NCBI GenBank assembly: GCA_029906195.1
Contig: JARWSJ010000003.1
Span: 62,001-126,000 of the forward strand
Source of the DNA: Chitinophagaceae bacterium 26-R-25
GTDB taxonomy: Bacteria; Bacteroidota; Bacteroidia; Chitinophagales; Chitinophagaceae
DNA length: 64,000 nt
Reading direction: 5' to 3'
This document shows, in pieces, positions 1 through 8,560 of this stretch; the stretch's first letter is position 1; every line of letters starts with the position of its first letter. Under the pieces are notes generated by a model. The model was not told where the DNA came from. It saw only the letters and a program-made list of their open reading frames with translations, and ran no database searches. A program made the translations under genes and the position numbers.

Positions 1-2045
1 GCTTACGCAAATACTTCGCTAACGAAGATGGACGTGATGAAATCATTAACGACATTGAAAGTCGCGTTGCTGAATTGTTCAGCGACCGTTTGAAACGTGG
101 CGCAAACTGCATAACAGACGATGATATCAATTCAATCATCGCAAGCATAGGCCGCCCTGAAGACTTTGATGCCATTGATGCAGAACCTGCTGCAGCAACC
201 GGCAATGCAAATACAAATCAACAACAGCAAAACACTTATCAGCAAGCGGCGCAAGGGCCCTCCATGCCGTACAGCAAAGGAAGATTTTTCCGCAATGCAG
301 ATGACAAGATCATTGGTGGTGTGTGTAGCGGTATTGCCAACTATTTGCATCTTGATCCGGTAATTGTGCGCATCATCTTCGCTTTATTGTTTGGCGTTTT
401 GTTCTGGGTGTACATTTTATTGTGGGTGATCGTACCCTCACAATCTGTTCAATCCAGCATTACCAAAAGACTTTTTCGTAACGCCGATGATAAAGTAATT
501 GGTGGAGTATGCGGTGGCCTTGCGTCTTATTTCAATATCGATTCATGGATACCAAGATTGATATTCGCATTGCCATTCATCATCGGCATTATTTCCAGCA
601 GTTTCCACACATTCTTCTGGGATTGGAACTGGGGCTGGCACTTTGGCCCACGCATTATCACAAACTCTCTTGGCAGTACTTTATTTATCACGTACATCAT
701 TTTGTGGATTGCAGTTCCGTACGCAAGCACAGCATCTGAAAAACTAGAGATGCGTGGTGAAAAAGTGGACCTGAACACCATTCGCAACACTGTGAATGAC
801 GACCTGGCGAGCATGAAAACACGTGCTGAAAAATTTGGCAGCGAAGTAAAAGAAGCTGCGCAGAACATAGGTGAAAGAGCGAAAGAATTCGGAACTACTG
901 CAGGCAGCCGTGCCAAAGACTTTGGCGCAGAAGCGGGTTCCACTTTAAAAAAAAGAGGAAGTGACTTTGGCTCCGTAATAGGCACATTGTTTAAAATATT
1001 CTTCTTCTTTGTGGCGGGAATTATAGCACTGTCATTGTTTGGAGTATTGATAGGGTTGCTTTTCGGTGGCATGTCGGTTTACCCCTTGAAAAACTTTATC
1101 CTTGAGGGCTTTTGGGAAAACTTCCTTGCATGGATCGTATTGGTTTTCTTCCTTGCCTTGCCACTAGTTGGAATTATCACCTGGTTGATCAGACGCATTA
1201 TGGGTGTTCGTTCCCGCCGTCACTACCTGGGTTTTGTTTTCGGAATACTATGGGTAATCGGTTTAGTTTCCGCAATATTCCTGGTTGCTAATGTAACACA
1301 CGATTTCAAGTCGAGATCTGGTGTTGATGAAACACTAAGCATTACACAGCCAAGCAGCGGTAAAATATTTATCCAGGCAAATGTAAAACCGGGCACTTAC
1401 TATGATGACAACTGGTTTGGCGCAGACATGAACCATGCTCCTTTCTTTAACCTGTCAGATGACTCAATAATGTTGAGAACCGTTCGTATCAACGTAATAA
1501 AAAGTAAGGATTCATCTTACCACATTTACAAAGTGCGCTTCAGCCGCAGCCCTAGTACAGAAAGAGCAAAACAACTGGCAAGTAATATTCGATTCGATGT
1601 AAACCAGGCAGATTCTATCATTTCATTGCCAAAAGGTTTTGCCGTAGAAAGAGTTGATAAGTTCCGCAATCAGCAAGTGCTATTGATCGTTGAAGTGCCG
1701 GTAGGAAAAAGAATCGAAATGGATGAAAGCATTGACGACTACGAATGGTTCAATGTAAACATCGACAAACGCAGGGGCAGAAGAGGTATTAATGTAAACT
1801 TTGACGATGATGACTTAAACAACACATGCCATTGGGAAAGCAACGTGGAATATGTAATGACAGACAACTGCCTGGAAAGAGTTACCGAAAGACGCAAGAA
1901 AAACAACAACAACAAAGGTGGTCACTTCAACATGAAGATTGATAAAGATAAAGTTGGGACGATGACAACAACAACACTCATCCCGATAAAAAGCCAGCAA
2001 CAGATACAGCAGGCTACAGATACCACAACGACAAAAAGAAAATAG
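1..2045 (+). CDS. PspC-domain membrane protein (5' end outside window)
   Basis: Envelope-stress type membrane protein with two PspC units. The frame is open from base 3, and the residues before the first in-frame TTG (base 75) look coding (KYFANEDGRDEIINDIE), so the start lies upstream. Counting from base 75, PspC unit 1 spans about residues 70-121 and unit 2 about 132-220; each opens with RNADDK-[IV]-IGGVC and ends in a transmembrane helix. A charged helical segment (about 225-300), two more membrane helices and a long hydrophilic C-terminal region follow. PspC proteins are known from phage-shock and envelope-stress responses; the role here is inferred. The last 29 or so residues are low-complexity (TTTT, QQQ) and look like the wrong frame: a better continuation runs in the -1 frame from base 1958 (separate entry), so the annotated C-terminus is probably false. 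Confidence 0.85.
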   Translation, partial: LRKYFANEDGRDEIINDIESRVAELFSDRLKRGANCITDDDINSIIASIGRPEDFDAIDAEPAAATGNANTNQQQQNTYQQAAQGPSMPYSKGRFFRNADDKIIGGVCSGIANYLHLDPVIVRIIFALLFGVLFWVYILLWVIVPSQSVQSSITKRLFRNADDKVIGGVCGGLASYFNIDSWIPRLIFALPFIIGIISSSFHTFFWDWNWGWHFGPRIITNSLGSTLFITYIILWIAVPYASTASEKLEMRGEKVDLNTIRNTVNDDLASMKTRAEKFGSEVKEAAQNIGERAKEFGTTAGSRAKDFGAEAGSTLKKRGSDFGSVIGTLFKIFFFFVAGIIALSLFGVLIGLLFGGMSVYPLKNFILEGFWENFLAWIVLVFFLALPLVGIITWLIRRIMGVRSRRHYLGFVFGILWVIGLVSAIFLVANVTHDFKSRSGVDETLSITQPSSGKIFIQANVKPGTYYDDNWFGADMNHAPFFNLSDDSIMLRTVRINVIKSKDSSYHIYKVRFSRSPSTERAKQLASNIRFDVNQADSIISLPKGFAVERVDKFRNQQVLLIVEVPVGKRIEMDESIDDYEWFNVNIDKRRGRRGINVNFDDDDLNNTCHWESNVEYVMTDNCLERVTERRKKNNNNKGGHFNMKIDKDKVGTMTTTTLIPIKSQQQIQQATDTTTTKRK

Positions 2046-2241
2046 ACATTAAGATAGACAGTACCATTAACATTAAAACAAGCACCACACAAGTTGACCC
2101 AAATTCTTCTTTGCAGTCTACAACAAACAATAGTGTAGCAAAATGTGAAGAAGCAAGCAAACAACATTCACACTCGCCGTTCTTGGTTTTGGAGCAATTG
2201 TTTTAAAGATTTTTATACTTGCCAGCCGCCGTGCTATGTAG
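1958..2241 (+). other. Out-of-frame continuation of the PspC gene
   Basis: From base 1958 the -1 frame continues the acidic style of the preceding protein (DDDNNNTHPDKKPATDTAG, then KKKIDIKIDST) up to about base 2160. A second -1 step then opens a hydrophobic stretch, FTLAVLGFGAIVLKIFILA, followed by SRRAM and a stop at 2239-2241: a convincing C-terminal membrane helix. Two single-base losses, the first next to GGG at 1956-1958, would restore one frame. Either the sequence has two indel errors or the gene is decaying at its 3' end. Confidence 0.55.
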
Positions 2242-2268
2242 GTTGGCCGGCGAGGTTGAAGTTGGAAT

Positions 2269-2298
2269 AAACCCTGTTTTGTTTAAAACAGGGTTTTT
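2269..2298 (+). terminator. Rho-independent terminator after PspC gene
   Basis: Perfect 12-bp stem (AAACCCTGTTTT with AAAACAGGGTTT), loop GTTT, then a short T run. It lies 28 bases past the restored PspC stop at 2241 and over 220 bases past the annotated stop, which fits the longer, frameshifted reading of that gene. Confidence 0.8.
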
Positions 2299-2301
2299 GT
2301 A

Positions 2302-2400
2302 ATAACAGAATAACTGAATAATCGAATAACTGTGTGTTCTCTGTTTAAAAGGCTAATCGAATATCGACCATTCAGTTATTCAATTATTCAGTTATTCAGT
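2302..2400. repeat. Paired inverted repeat, family C (TTATTCAGTTATTCAG)
   Basis: Left arm carries GAATAACTGAATAAT, right arm ATTATTCAGTTATTC, with about 45 unrelated bases between. The same motif family recurs near 9921, 10045, 28751, 44734 and 47314, always between genes. This copy follows the terminator at 2269. Confidence 0.75.
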
Positions 2401-2491
2401 CTTTCCCTCGGCCAACTCTCGGCGAAATTTCGGCGAAGAATTTGACATACCCTATAAGCGAAATTATTTTTGTATTCAAATAAACGCCACC

Positions 2492-4726
2492 GTGAACAAA
2501 ACATCTATCACATTAACCTTTCTCCTGCTTTCTGCATTTTCATTTGCACAAACCACCTTATCCGGTATTATCAAGGATTACAAGGGCAAACCCATACCTG
2601 GCGCCAGCATCACATTAAGGGACACTTATGATGGTGCAACATCTGATTCTTCCGGACATTATAACTTCTCCACCCCAGAAAAAGGTGAAAAAATACTAAC
2701 TGTAACCTGCGTTGGTTACAAGCCATGGGAACAAAACATCACACTGCATGCGGGCCAAATGCCTATAAACATAATGCTGAAAGAAAATCTTGATGAATTA
2801 AAAGCAGTAATTGTAACCGCCGGTTCTTTCGAAGCAAGTGATTCAAAACGCACTACTGTATTAAATCCACTGGACATTGTTACAACAGCGAGTGCAAATG
2901 CAGATGTTACAGCCGCCATACGCACATTACCCGGCACACAACAAGTTGGTGAAAAAGAAGGCTTGTTTGTTCGTGGTGGTAGCGGCGAAGAAGCGAAGAT
3001 ATTTATTGACGGTACTTTGGTAAATAACTTCTTCTTCAGCAGCGTTCCTGACATTGCGCAACGCGGCCGTTTCAATCCATTTTTGTTTAAAGGAACTGTC
3101 TTTACATCCGGCGGCTACTCTGCTTTGTACGGACAGGCTTTGTCTGCAGCATTGATTCTTGAAACTGTTGATCTGCCGGAAAGGACCTCTGCAAACGTCG
3201 GTTTATCAACTGTTGGACTAAATGCGGGTTATCAAAAACTGGCGAAGAATAACAAGGCAAGTTGGGGTATTAACTACAACTACACCAACCTACTCCCTTA
3301 TTTTGCCATCGTTCCGCAAAAGCCGGATTACTTCAGGATGCCTTTGTACCACAACGCGGAAACCAACTTCCGCATCAAAACTTCAAGAACAGGCATGCTT
3401 AAGTTTTATGGTTATTTCAACTATAACCAACTGGGCCTGAGAAATCCCGACATTGACTCTGCAAAGCTTAAAAATGCTTTCGGCCTGTATAACAATAATG
3501 AGTATGCGAATCTTTCTTACAAAGAAGTGCTGGGCAGAAACTGGAAGCTTAATATCGGTACTTCTTACAGTCATAATCTTGACAACATAAATACCGACTT
3601 GCAAAACCAGGATAATGAAAATCAACACATCCCTTACTATCCCTATTTGCAAAAAGCTTTTAAAGTAGACTCGCGCAGCCAGCTGGCAACCGTTAAAACA
3701 GTGTTGGAGAAACACCTTAGCGGGATCAGCGCGGTACGATTTGGCGGTGAATATTTGTGGAACAAAGAAAATACAGACTATAGCAACGACACTCTTTTGC
3801 ATGCGTTGAGCGGCTATGTAGATAACTTCACCGCGTTATTTGCTGAAACAGATATCTACATTACCAATGACCTCGCGGCCAAACTGGGAACACGCTATGA
3901 GTATTCTTCTTACCTCAAAAAGTCAGACATTGTTCCCCGTGTTTCGATTGCCTATAAATTGGGAAACAAAGGACAGGTTTCTTTTGCCTACGGCATGTTT
4001 TATCAAAAACCTGAACGTAATTATTTGCTGTTTTCTAATAAGTACCTGTATCAAAAGGCAACACACTACATACTCAACTATCAAAAGCTTACAACCGAAC
4101 ATACTTTCCGCGTAGAAGCTTATTATAAAAAATACAATGATCTTTTGAAAACCGTTCCCGACACAAACAACCTTGGTTATGGTTATGCACAGGGGATTGA
4201 AGTTTTCTGGCGAGATAAAAAATCATTGAAGAATTTCGACTACTGGATATCTTATTCATATCTCGATACAAAGCGTGATTATTTGAACTATCCAAAATCA
4301 ATGCAGCCAAATTTTGCAGCGACACATACAGCCTCTGCAGTGGTAAAGAAATTTGTTTTGAACTGGAAAACACAATTCAACGCGTCTTACACCTTCGCAA
4401 CCGGAAGACCTTACTATAACTTAATGGCCGATGGCGCTGGAAAATATTACATTGCCGACCAGGGAAAAACAGTAACCTACAATAACCTGAGCTTTAGCGT
4501 GAATTATTTACCAAGGCTCGGAAAGAAAGACTCTAAAACATTTATTGTTTGGGTGCTTTCTGCAACAAATGTTTTGGGAAACAAACTGGTATATAATTAC
4601 AACTACTCAGCAGATGGAATGAACAAGGTTGCCGTAACGCCACCCGCTGGCAGGTTTTACTTCTTAGGCTGTTTCATTAGCTTTGGCATTGATAGAACAG
4701 AAGACGTGATTAATAACAATCTTTAA
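2492..4726 (+). CDS. TonB-dependent receptor with carboxypeptidase-like domain
   Basis: Outer-membrane, TonB-gated uptake channel. Signal peptide at residues 1-19 (ending FSFAQ), then a CarboxypepD_reg-like beta domain at about 21-100 (LSGIIKDYKGKPIPGASI), a plug at about 110-230 (RTLPGTQQ, GLFVRGGSGEEAKIFIDG), and a barrel to the end. At 744 residues it belongs to the small receptors and not to the 1000-residue SusC type, and no SusD partner follows. Start is GTG at 2492; the signal peptide begins directly there, which supports it. The ligand cannot be read from the sequence. The next gene, after a repeat-filled gap, encodes a small secreted helical protein. Confidence 0.85.
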   Translation: MNKTSITLTFLLLSAFSFAQTTLSGIIKDYKGKPIPGASITLRDTYDGATSDSSGHYNFSTPEKGEKILTVTCVGYKPWEQNITLHAGQMPINIMLKENLDELKAVIVTAGSFEASDSKRTTVLNPLDIVTTASANADVTAAIRTLPGTQQVGEKEGLFVRGGSGEEAKIFIDGTLVNNFFFSSVPDIAQRGRFNPFLFKGTVFTSGGYSALYGQALSAALILETVDLPERTSANVGLSTVGLNAGYQKLAKNNKASWGINYNYTNLLPYFAIVPQKPDYFRMPLYHNAETNFRIKTSRTGMLKFYGYFNYNQLGLRNPDIDSAKLKNAFGLYNNNEYANLSYKEVLGRNWKLNIGTSYSHNLDNINTDLQNQDNENQHIPYYPYLQKAFKVDSRSQLATVKTVLEKHLSGISAVRFGGEYLWNKENTDYSNDTLLHALSGYVDNFTALFAETDIYITNDLAAKLGTRYEYSSYLKKSDIVPRVSIAYKLGNKGQVSFAYGMFYQKPERNYLLFSNKYLYQKATHYILNYQKLTTEHTFRVEAYYKKYNDLLKTVPDTNNLGYGYAQGIEVFWRDKKSLKNFDYWISYSYLDTKRDYLNYPKSMQPNFAATHTASAVVKKFVLNWKTQFNASYTFATGRPYYNLMADGAGKYYIADQGKTVTYNNLSFSVNYLPRLGKKDSKTFIVWVLSATNVLGNKLVYNYNYSADGMNKVAVTPPAGRFYFLGCFISFGIDRTEDVINNNL

Positions 4727-4754
4727 TGTACGAAGTACGATGTACGGTGTACGA
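4727..4754. repeat. Single arm of repeat family B (TGTACGGTGTACGA)
   Basis: Begins right after the TonB receptor stop. It matches the left arms of the complete family B elements at 5556 and 30042; no right arm is present here, so this is a half element. Confidence 0.6.
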
Positions 4755-4770
4755 CAGTCGGCAAGCTCAA

Positions 4771-4873
4771 GCTCTCCGGAGCTTTTAGCTCCGGAGCATT
4801 ATTCTATCGCCTGAGGCGATAATGTTGCCAAAGGCAACAAAATAAAACTGCGAGGCTACAAGCCTCGCAGAGC
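4771..4873. repeat. Hairpin-cluster element, family A, copy 1
   Basis: A run of stem-loops: CTCCGGAGCTTTTAGCTCCGGAG, then TATCGCC-TGA-GGCGATA, then GTTGCC-AAA-GGCAAC, then CTGCGAGGC-TACAA-GCCTCGCAG. Copies 2 (44616) and 3 (60137) have the same layout with different but still complementary stem bases. It fills the gap between the receptor gene and the next gene on the same strand. Confidence 0.7.
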
Positions 4874-4909
4874 CAACAACATATAATAAAAAACAAACAC
4901 CAAATAAAA

Positions 4910-5551
4910 ATGAAAAAAACAATCCTCACGTTTTTTGCAATTGTTGCAACAGTCGCAGCATTTAGTCAGAGCGAAAGATATTCATCAGCGATGAAACAAA
5001 ACATTTCAATGCTGGATTCAGCTTTATCAAACGGAAAGATCATCGATCTCTCCAACAATTTTGAACGCATAGCCAATGCAGAGAAAACACAATGGCTTCC
5101 TTATTACTATGCATCTTACTGCACCATCATGGATGCGCTGATGCGTGAAGACAAAAAACAAGTAGATGTTATTGCTGACAAGGCAGACAGCCTGCTTACC
5201 AAAGCACAAGAATTGGCAGGAAGCGAAAACTCTGAGATATGCGTGATCAAAAGCATGATCGCTACGGCGCATATGACCGTAAATCCTCCGGCACGTTACA
5301 TGAAATACGGCAAGGCTTCCGATAACTATATCGAAAAAGCAAAGCAGCTTGACTCAACAAACCCAAGACCGGTTTACTTGCAGGGACAAAATACTTTCTA
5401 TACACCAAAAGTGTTTGGCGGTGGCAAAGAAAAAGCAAAACCTTATCTCCAAAAGGCAATGGCAATGTATGCGAAATTTGTTCCGGCAACCGACTTGTCA
5501 CCAAACTGGGGCAAGTCTGGCACGCAGTGGTTCTTGTCGCAGTGCGAATAG
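4910..5551 (+). CDS. Secreted helical protein of unknown function
   Basis: A 213-residue exported protein with a signal peptide at 1-19 (MKKTILTFFAIVATVAAFS). The mature part is alpha-helical and resembles a degenerate tetratricopeptide array: regular Ala/Leu/Tyr heptads such as ADSLLTKAQELAG, NYIEKAKQLD and AKPYLQKAMAMYAKF. A GGGKEKAKPYL segment is typical of the last repeat. It lies on the same strand as the TonB-dependent receptor upstream and may serve with it, but the gap holds a strong hairpin element, so co-transcription is uncertain. No catalytic motif is visible. Confidence 0.75.
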   Translation: MKKTILTFFAIVATVAAFSQSERYSSAMKQNISMLDSALSNGKIIDLSNNFERIANAEKTQWLPYYYASYCTIMDALMREDKKQVDVIADKADSLLTKAQELAGSENSEICVIKSMIATAHMTVNPPARYMKYGKASDNYIEKAKQLDSTNPRPVYLQGQNTFYTPKVFGGGKEKAKPYLQKAMAMYAKFVPATDLSPNWGKSGTQWFLSQCE

Positions 5552-5555
5552 CCAG

Positions 5556-5645
5556 ATGTACGATGTTAGATGTACGGTGTACGAAAATCTTTATGGTGTC
5601 AGATTAAAATGACTTTCGTACACCGTACTCCGTACATCGTACATC
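5556..5645. repeat. Paired inverted repeat, family B, copy 2
   Basis: Left arm GATGTACGATGTTAGATGTA then CGGTGTACGA; right arm TTTCGTACACCGTACTCCGT then ACATCGTACATC. The spacer shares GGTGT and ATGACTTTCG with the copy at 30042, so in this family part of the loop is conserved as well. Confidence 0.75.
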
Positions 5646-5706
5646 CCATATGCTGCTTGCAAAACCCGCAACCATTCCGTACTTTACAGTGCATAATTGA
5701 TCAATT

Positions 5707-8166
5707 ATGCCTGCCACTCCTCCTAAAGCCATAACGATCCTTTCCAACTTATTAAAATCGATCTGGCTGTTTTTCCCCTCCATACTGTTCATTCTTTTTG
5801 TGATGTTTATTTTTATTGGACTGGGTCAAGGGAAAGATGTCATCATCACGTTTATAGAAAATGTGAAGAACGACGGCAACGTCCATTCTTTTGGAGACAA
5901 TCTGATTGTAAAAACATACTTCTTCATCGCCATCGCCTTTTGGGTGTATGTGTCGTGGTATTCTTCACGAATCATCAGTTATATGAAGAAAGCCAAGCAG
6001 CTGGGCTATGTGCAGCAATTTGATGAATCATTAACGGAGGATCAATGTTGCGAAAAGTATGAAGTCAAACTTTCTTACCTGGATCATTTTCCACGCATAA
6101 TTGGTTATGCATGCTTTCTTGTTTTGATCCTTGCTTTTGAAAATCTTTTACATCCCGTATTCTTTAGTAAGGTAAGTCCATTCATATTGCTGTTTATCAC
6201 TCTCCTTATTCTCTGGTTATTTGACAGCCGTTTTATAAAACTCAGTAAAGAAAAGCCTGCGCTTATACGAAGATTGTTCAACCTGTCGGGCATACTGTTT
6301 ATATTCTTGCTGATTGTTTTTCAGCTTCCGGTTTTTCACAATAGCATTAAAACTGTATTTGTGCTGCTGGTGCTGGGTTTGCTGGTCTATTTTTTTTACA
6401 TCAACCTTCGGAGAAATGATTTGGAAAGAACACAGGCCCAACAAAACCTTGCGTTGCAGAAAGATGGTTTGATCAACCGCCTGCTAAAAAAAATAATGCG
6501 CTATGTGAACCTTCCCACCATTGAGATTGGTTATTTCAAATGGTTCAATATATTCGCGATCGTAGGTTTCATCATCTATCTTGCTGCCATACTCTCCTAT
6601 AAATTTGCGGTAAGCATCGGGCCGTTTCCTTTGGTACTATTGGCTTTTGCGATGTTGCTCGGCTTTGGCAACATCATCACCATGTTTTCTGTAAAAACAA
6701 AAGTCAATCTGCATTTCATCATATTTATCCTGGCGGCTTTACTACCTACACCAGAAAATCATTTTGTAAGGCAAGTACCTCTTACACAAAAGGCATCGTT
6801 CGTCTCCTATGCCAACAGAGAATCGATCGACCAGCATTTCATGTCGTGGTTACAGCACCACAATGATATTGACAGTGCAAGCGTGTATCCTGTTTATTTT
6901 GTGCTCGCAAACGGTGGCGCTTCAAGATCCGGTTATTGGGTGGCTTCCGTATTGGGCAGATTGGAGGATTCATCTATTGCGCAAACACCAAACGATCGTT
7001 TTTCTTCGCACGTTTTCTGCTTGTCTGGTACATCGGGCGGCGGCGTTGGCGTTGCAGCTTTTTTTACTTTATTAAAACATTCTAATGATGTTCCTCCTCA
7101 GCCGCAATTTGAAAAATCTGCAAAGAACTATCTCAAGCAGGATTTTCTTACTCACACACTCGCGCATATGCTCGGGCCAGACTACTTCAACTATTTACCT
7201 GTAATAAATTATCTCGTTCGATTCACAAAAGCGGGTGATCGTGCAAAGGCATTGGAAAACGGCTTTGAAGAATGCACCGACACATCTTATTATCGGCTTC
7301 GTTTCGATTCCACCAATATGTCGCAGTGCGTTACACAGCAAAATACTTACTCCAGCCTTCCAGTGTTATGCGTCAACACTACACGTGTGCAGGACGGAAC
7401 GCCGGGTGTTGTTTGCACCATAAAACTTGACAACCCTGTTTTTAATAAACGCGTCGATGTGCTCTCCCTTTTGCAAAATGACAAATCAATACGTTTGAGC
7501 TCGGCTGCAATTCTCGGCGCGAGATTTCCTTATGTAAGCCCTGCGGGCAGAATAGATGAACTGATTCCCAAGCAGCAGGGCGAACTAGATAAAAAGGACA
7601 GCAGGGCCAAAAGCAATGAGGATAAAGTAAAAGACAGCAGCAGGGCGCACTATTTTGTGGATGGCGGCTACTTCGATAACTCCGGCGCAGGTGTTGTACA
7701 GGAAATGATCACCGGCATGTTGCGTACTGCCGATACTGTTAGTGATCCTGTTTTAAAAGCACGCATAAAAAAATTAAAACTCGTTGTGTTGCACATTACC
7801 AACAGCCCGCAGGGCGATGTGGTATTAAAAAAAGTGACACCGTTTAAGAATGATTTGTCGGCACCGTTGCTTACTATCCTTGGTGCGTATGATATGCAAA
7901 CAACGGTCAACGATCGCAGGCTGGTAAGTTTCATCGGTAGTATAAAGCCTGGCAGAGACAGCATTTCAAACGCCATTTATTACCCGATACACTTATATAA
8001 TGACCCGACGATCGATAAAGACACGCTTTCGAAAGGGCCATATGCGATGAACTGGTTCATTTCAGATAGTGTTCTAAACCAAATGGACAAACGACTGAAT
8101 ACACAACCAAGGCTGCAGCAATTGATAGATCAACAGAAAATAAACGATGTACATTTTGTGCGTTAA
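5707..8166 (+). CDS. Membrane-anchored patatin-like phospholipase
   Basis: An 819-residue protein whose N-terminal half is membrane-embedded and whose C-terminal half resembles patatin-type lipid acyl hydrolases. About eight hydrophobic segments lie within residues 17-360. The hydrolase part shows an oxyanion-type loop NGGASRSG (from residue 402), the nucleophile elbow SGTSGGG with Ser443, and the dyad Asp in DGGYFDNSG (Asp652). The nearly 200-residue gap between Ser and Asp is within family range. The first ATG after the preceding repeat is used. Predicted action is hydrolysis of an acyl ester at the inner membrane; the substrate is unknown. The first glycine loop reads NGG instead of the common DGG, so activity needs testing. 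The gene is flanked by repeat elements on both sides. Confidence 0.75.
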   Translation: MPATPPKAITILSNLLKSIWLFFPSILFILFVMFIFIGLGQGKDVIITFIENVKNDGNVHSFGDNLIVKTYFFIAIAFWVYVSWYSSRIISYMKKAKQLGYVQQFDESLTEDQCCEKYEVKLSYLDHFPRIIGYACFLVLILAFENLLHPVFFSKVSPFILLFITLLILWLFDSRFIKLSKEKPALIRRLFNLSGILFIFLLIVFQLPVFHNSIKTVFVLLVLGLLVYFFYINLRRNDLERTQAQQNLALQKDGLINRLLKKIMRYVNLPTIEIGYFKWFNIFAIVGFIIYLAAILSYKFAVSIGPFPLVLLAFAMLLGFGNIITMFSVKTKVNLHFIIFILAALLPTPENHFVRQVPLTQKASFVSYANRESIDQHFMSWLQHHNDIDSASVYPVYFVLANGGASRSGYWVASVLGRLEDSSIAQTPNDRFSSHVFCLSGTSGGGVGVAAFFTLLKHSNDVPPQPQFEKSAKNYLKQDFLTHTLAHMLGPDYFNYLPVINYLVRFTKAGDRAKALENGFEECTDTSYYRLRFDSTNMSQCVTQQNTYSSLPVLCVNTTRVQDGTPGVVCTIKLDNPVFNKRVDVLSLLQNDKSIRLSSAAILGARFPYVSPAGRIDELIPKQQGELDKKDSRAKSNEDKVKDSSRAHYFVDGGYFDNSGAGVVQEMITGMLRTADTVSDPVLKARIKKLKLVVLHITNSPQGDVVLKKVTPFKNDLSAPLLTILGAYDMQTTVNDRRLVSFIGSIKPGRDSISNAIYYPIHLYNDPTIDKDTLSKGPYAMNWFISDSVLNQMDKRLNTQPRLQQLIDQQKINDVHFVR

Positions 8167-8223
8167 TAAAGCGATGTCGTTTAGTTTGCGAGAAGGCTCG
8201 CCCGGATGAATTCGGCTCGGACG

Positions 8224-8283
8224 GGCTTCGACAAGCTCAGCCTGACAGCACGAAAGGAGTGTCAGGCTGAGCTTGTCGAAGCC
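8224..8283. repeat. Paired inverted repeat, family F, copy 1
   Basis: Two perfect 24-base arms (GGCTTCGACAAGCTCAGCCT.. and its complement at 8260-8283) around a 12-base loop. The same arms occur at 59156-59215 with a different loop. It follows the patatin gene and could end its transcript. The rest of the 394-base gap holds the AT-rich imperfect hairpin at 8370-8418 and the promoter element at 8499. Confidence 0.8.
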
Positions 8284-8369
8284 TCGTTGATGAGAAACAA
8301 TGCCGTCCAATGTCCTTAAATAATCGAATCGAATACCTACTTATTAATTACCCAGTAGTGATAGAATCC

Positions 8370-8418
8370 TACACTTATTTCGCATTTTATAAGTATAAAA
8401 TCTAATGCGATAAGTGTA
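8370..8418. repeat. AT-rich inverted repeat upstream of OmpA gene
   Basis: TACACTTATTTCGCATT pairs with AATGCGATAAGTGTA (one bulge) around TTATAAGTATAAAATCT. No second copy was seen in the window. It may be the far end of a terminator or an operator of the OmpA-like gene; I cannot decide. Confidence 0.5.
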
Positions 8419-8498
8419 AACCTGAAGTTTTTACAAAAAGTTCGACCTTAAACTGTTAAAAAAATGATTTTTATGGCACGGTATTTATTTTGTTGATA

Positions 8499-8506
8499 TA
8501 CATTTG
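8499..8506 (+). promoter_or_regulatory. Bacteroidota -7 element TACATTTG
   Basis: Exact fit to TAnnTTTG, 54 bases before the ATG of the OmpA-like gene. No good TTG lies 19 bases upstream, so this is a partial promoter match. Confidence 0.45.
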
Positions 8507-8560
8507 CCCCGGCCGATTTTACCGTAAGTTTAAAACGTAGTTATTTTAAAAAACACGATT

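Noticed and set aside
527-1072. 181-codon open frame on the minus strand
   Set aside because: Lies wholly within the PspC gene, whose domains are clear; the antisense product shows no domain.
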